Shown here one piece after another: positions 60,669-64,000 of a DNA stretch of 64,000 nt (position 1 is its first letter; each line of letters starts with the position of its first letter). The notes under the pieces were generated by a model. That model had not been told where the DNA came from, did no database searches, and was given only the letters and a program-made list of their open reading frames with translations. The DNA is from Heterodera schachtii. Taxonomy: Eukaryota; Nematoda; Chromadorea; Rhabditida; Heteroderidae. Both the position numbers and the translations under genes were made by a program. Location: NCBI GenBank assembly GCA_023374025.1, contig SIJG01000021.1, positions 1,860,026 through 1,924,025 of the forward strand. The letters run 5' to 3'.

Positions 60669-63600
60669 TTTATTTATTAAACTTCTCGTTTGAACATACT
60701 CAAAAGTATTCAAGTGTTTCCCACTCATCAAAAATCAATGTTTATTATATTTAGAAAAATATCTTGAGATAAATGTATTGTCTGTTGTGCTAGCAGCCTT
60801 CTATTTCTGAACGAACCTAATTAATGCTCTTTAATGCGCCCTGTCTCTTTGTGATTGGAAAATTATTTTTTTAATTATCATAATTCGGTTTTAATTTTAT
60901 TGATTTTTCAAATAAATGTGTTGTTTGTTTATTTTTATTTTACAAAATGAAAGTTTTTATGAATTTGATTTAATTTAGAAACATAATTAAAAGTAATTAA
61001 AAATATTTATTTATTATAATTTTTGATTATCTTCAATGTTATTTATCAAGTATTCTTAGTTTTATATTTTTGATTATTTTAATAGTTTTAAAATTTTCAA
61101 TCAAATATTATATCTAGAATTAAAGCGGGATAAAAAAATTAAATCACAAAAATTAAATTTACCACTTTTTCATAATTCCCTTATTTCAGTTTTAATTTAT
61201 TTTTTACAAGTAATTTATTTAATATCTCAATATATCATAGAAGCATTTATAATATTGAAATGTAAATTTTTATTAATTAGCTTTTTCATTCAAATTGTTT
61301 TCTAAATACTTCTAATAATAATAATGATTTTCATTAAAATATTTTGTTATTTTATTTAATTGTTAACTAATTTAGTCGGTAGCTTTAAATTCCTTGTCCG
61401 AAAATATGGTGTTACTTTTGTTGCGCGGGATAAGCCTTTGCTTTACGTCTGGTTTATCTTGCCAAAAACTTCCTGTTTTCTTTATTTATTTTTATTTGCA
61501 TTTATTACTGTTTTCGTTTTAATTATATTTCTTCTAATGTTGTTCTAATACCCATGTAATAGTGTGTATAATCTTTGTTTACTTATTATTTAACTTCACT
61601 GTTTTTATGGCTCTTAGATGGCTGACTATATTTCATTTCACTAGTTTAAACAGATCAAGGGTTAATTTTTAGAATTAAAACTTTTTAAGTTTTACTTTAT
61701 ATCTGGTTTTATCATGCCAAAACTCCTCTGTAATATAATAATAATAATAATAATAATAATATGTTTGCTTTTAACTTCAGCTTATTTTAATTTTTTTATG
61801 ATAAATGATTAAGTTTTGTATTTTTCAATATATTTATTATAATTTGTTGTATATATCATGAAAAGCTTCAAATCTTGTGACTGATGTCTATTTTCTAATA
61901 TAATTATAAAATTTTGAAATTGCTTAATTTAATAATATTTGCAATACTTTTCCATTTCTTTTTTTTATAAATTTGTTTATTGTTTTATCTTTTTGTATGT
62001 ATTGAATTTTATTTGTATATTTGATGTTTCGTTAGGTTGTCAAACATTAAAAAATTATTTAGACCGTGTCGCCGCATCTCAAAATGATTATTTTGAATTG
62101 CCTGTCGATTGTTTATTAAATATTATTTTTGTTTTATTTATAATTTAATTTTAAGGTTTTATTTATTTCATAATTAAATTTAATATAAAAAATTATAAAG
62201 TTATTAAGAATAAAAAAGAAATTATATATAAATTGGAAATTAATAATGTTGTAAATTGCTGCCCCAATGTGCTTCTATTCATTATATCGTTTTATATTGT
62301 TTCTATTCAATTTATCTCTATTTTATGATACGCTTAATAAAATTTTTGTAAAAATTCTAATAAAAATGATATAATTATTTTCATTGCGATTCAAAGGTTA
62401 TTTTTATTTATTTATATTTTTACAATAATAAATCATTATTGTATGGTCTTTACTCATAATAATATTTCGAGTGAATTAAAGTTCCGTCAAAAACAAGCGC
62501 GCATCGTTAACACTATTCCATGTCTTTTCCGCAAAGAATATAAAGATGTTGTTGTCTTCCGAATTAATTACTTTATAAGTTTTTTAAAAATTAATTTAGT
62601 TTAAATAAAGAAGTTTAGAATTTTTAGAAAATAAATATTATAAAAAAATATATTCATAGATTTATTAGAAAATTCGCTAATTTTGTTAATTCAAATGGAA
62701 ATTTTTGAGTAATTTTAAATTAAATTAAATTATTATTAATTTACTTACTCTATTTTCATAGTTGCTATTTTATTTCGTATGTTTTCTATGTTTTATGCGG
62801 AATTCACCTTAATTGGGAAAATATATTTTCTACAATACTAAAAATTTTATTCTTTAGTTGTTTTGGTTTTAATTGAATAACATGTTTAATCTGTGTTGTA
62901 AAGCATATGATATTTCTTTGTATATTCTTCCATCTCAAACGTCGGATGGACATTCTTTTTGATTAATCATCATTATAATGATTATATTTTTTACACTATT
63001 CCGAAAGTTTACCATTCATTCAAGATGGTTTTTTTAAATTGCAATCGAAACATTTTTATTAGCCGCACAATTTTTGTTTTTTTTGTATTCTTTTTTCATG
63101 GCATATCTTATTTAATGTTATTAGTTTTGCATAAATTTCTCGGAATCAATCATTGTGCTATTTGCAAGCGTAAAATAAATATATATATATCAGATCTATT
63201 ATTCATAGTTCATTATTAATTTAGAATATCTTTTGGAAAACTGAATTATTAAAAGCAATTAATTGATATACTCGTACATTGTCGAACAGTAGATTCTCTT
63301 GATATTGTTACATTGTTTTTTGATTTTTTTTTAAATTCATTCTTTTATATTTTTAAAACTTCATTTGGAATATTTTTTTACTTTTTAAAAAAAATTAATT
63401 GGAAAATAATATATTTCAGTATTTTAGTAATGCTTATTTGCATATCAAGAATTGATCTCTTCAGATTTATCTTTTCAGCCTATCCTAGGCCTTCAGTTCT
63501 TTTTTTAATGAAATTTTTATAAAATAAAAATTTTTACTTTATTTTTATTTGACTTATTTTATAGCAAATCATTTTATTTCATTGCATTTTATTTTGTCAA

Positions 63601-64000
63601 AAAAGCTCAATATTTTTATTTATATGTAACATTTTCTTACTTTTAAAAATTTTTGTCGAAAGAATAATAATTATTTTTCCTTATACTTTTTGCTCATGGG
63701 TATGCAGTGAACAGTGCATTCAAGCATATTTCCTTGTTTTTGCACCACCTTTTAAGAAGAACTCAGGTACAAATTGAAATTTTATGAAAATATTTTTGAA
63801 GTTCTAATTTTCTCAGGAATATTAATAATTATTTATTTAATTATTTTTGCTATTTCTTTTATTTTTTTATTTTTAATTCCGCTGCTTTTAATAATTAAAT
63901 AATTTAATTGTTAAATTACTTGGTCTCAGGAGTTTATTCATTTTTCACAAAATTTAATTTTTTGACAAATATAAATTGAATTTTATTAAGGTTTTGGGAA
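60669..64000. other. T-rich gene-free stretch
   Basis: No supported gene. A local repeat pair lies at 61440-61481 and 61693-61731 (TCTGGTTT.ATC.TGCCAAAA). An ATA trinucleotide run is at 61735-61761. Open frames of 62-86 codons are Phe, Ile, Leu and Tyr rich, as expected from T-rich DNA. The window ends without a feature crossing the edge that I can recognise. Confidence 0.45.

Noticed and set aside
59668..60731. Pro/Arg-rich frames at 59.7 and 60.5 kb
   Set aside because: They translate the CCCCGA word arrays of the TAGGGTT element.

Overview
The window looks like nuclear DNA of a small-genome eukaryote, most likely an invertebrate. It is extremely A+T rich. The few convincing genes use the standard code, have short GT-AG introns (53, 70 and 252 bp, each phase-consistent) and 3' splice acceptors of the TTTCAG type. 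A plant-parasitic (tylenchid) nematode would fit best, because the clearest gene is a hydrophobic-leader + ubiquitin-like + C-terminal-extension protein, a layout known from cyst-nematode secreted effectors. The assignment is an inference; no rRNA, intact tRNA or mitochondrial marker is present to confirm it.

Region 1..47,500 holds almost no genes. Its + strand is strikingly A-rich and is built from diverged direct repeats, all in the same orientation. At several loci an A-rich framework is conserved while a 30-70 base core between two conserved flanks differs completely. Scattered through it are foldback or MITE-like elements. Two have exact 8-bp target duplications (hAT type). Three share a TAGGGTT terminus, TA targets and a GC-rich internal palindrome. 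Two have one terminal arm expanded into a tandem array. There are also tRNA-derived segments, an ISXO2-like transposase fragment (22.4-22.9 kb) and the N-terminal part of a pogo/CENP-B-like transposase (11.0-11.7 kb).

Region 47,500..51,800 is the only gene cluster. A short coiled-coil gene lies on + (47579..47989). Convergent with it on - lie, from right to left, the ubiquitin-like extension gene (51271..51745), a partial Cys/His-containing gene (49742..50277) and a three-exon gene with an N-terminal Ser/Pro/Leu repeat and a basic C-terminus (48525..49693). A 25-bp minisatellite of about 32 copies sits between the first two - strand genes, and its last unit supplies the stop codon of the ubiquitin-like protein.

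Region 52,000..64,000 has a G-rich purine block, a decayed pogo-like DDE transposase (about 54851..56501), a third TAGGGTT element (59691..60668) and otherwise gene-free AT-rich DNA. The + strand turns from A-rich to T-rich at a run of 19 C at 58,610. No operon-level pathway can be read from these genes. The joint picture is a small gene island in DNA dominated by non-autonomous elements and repeats.
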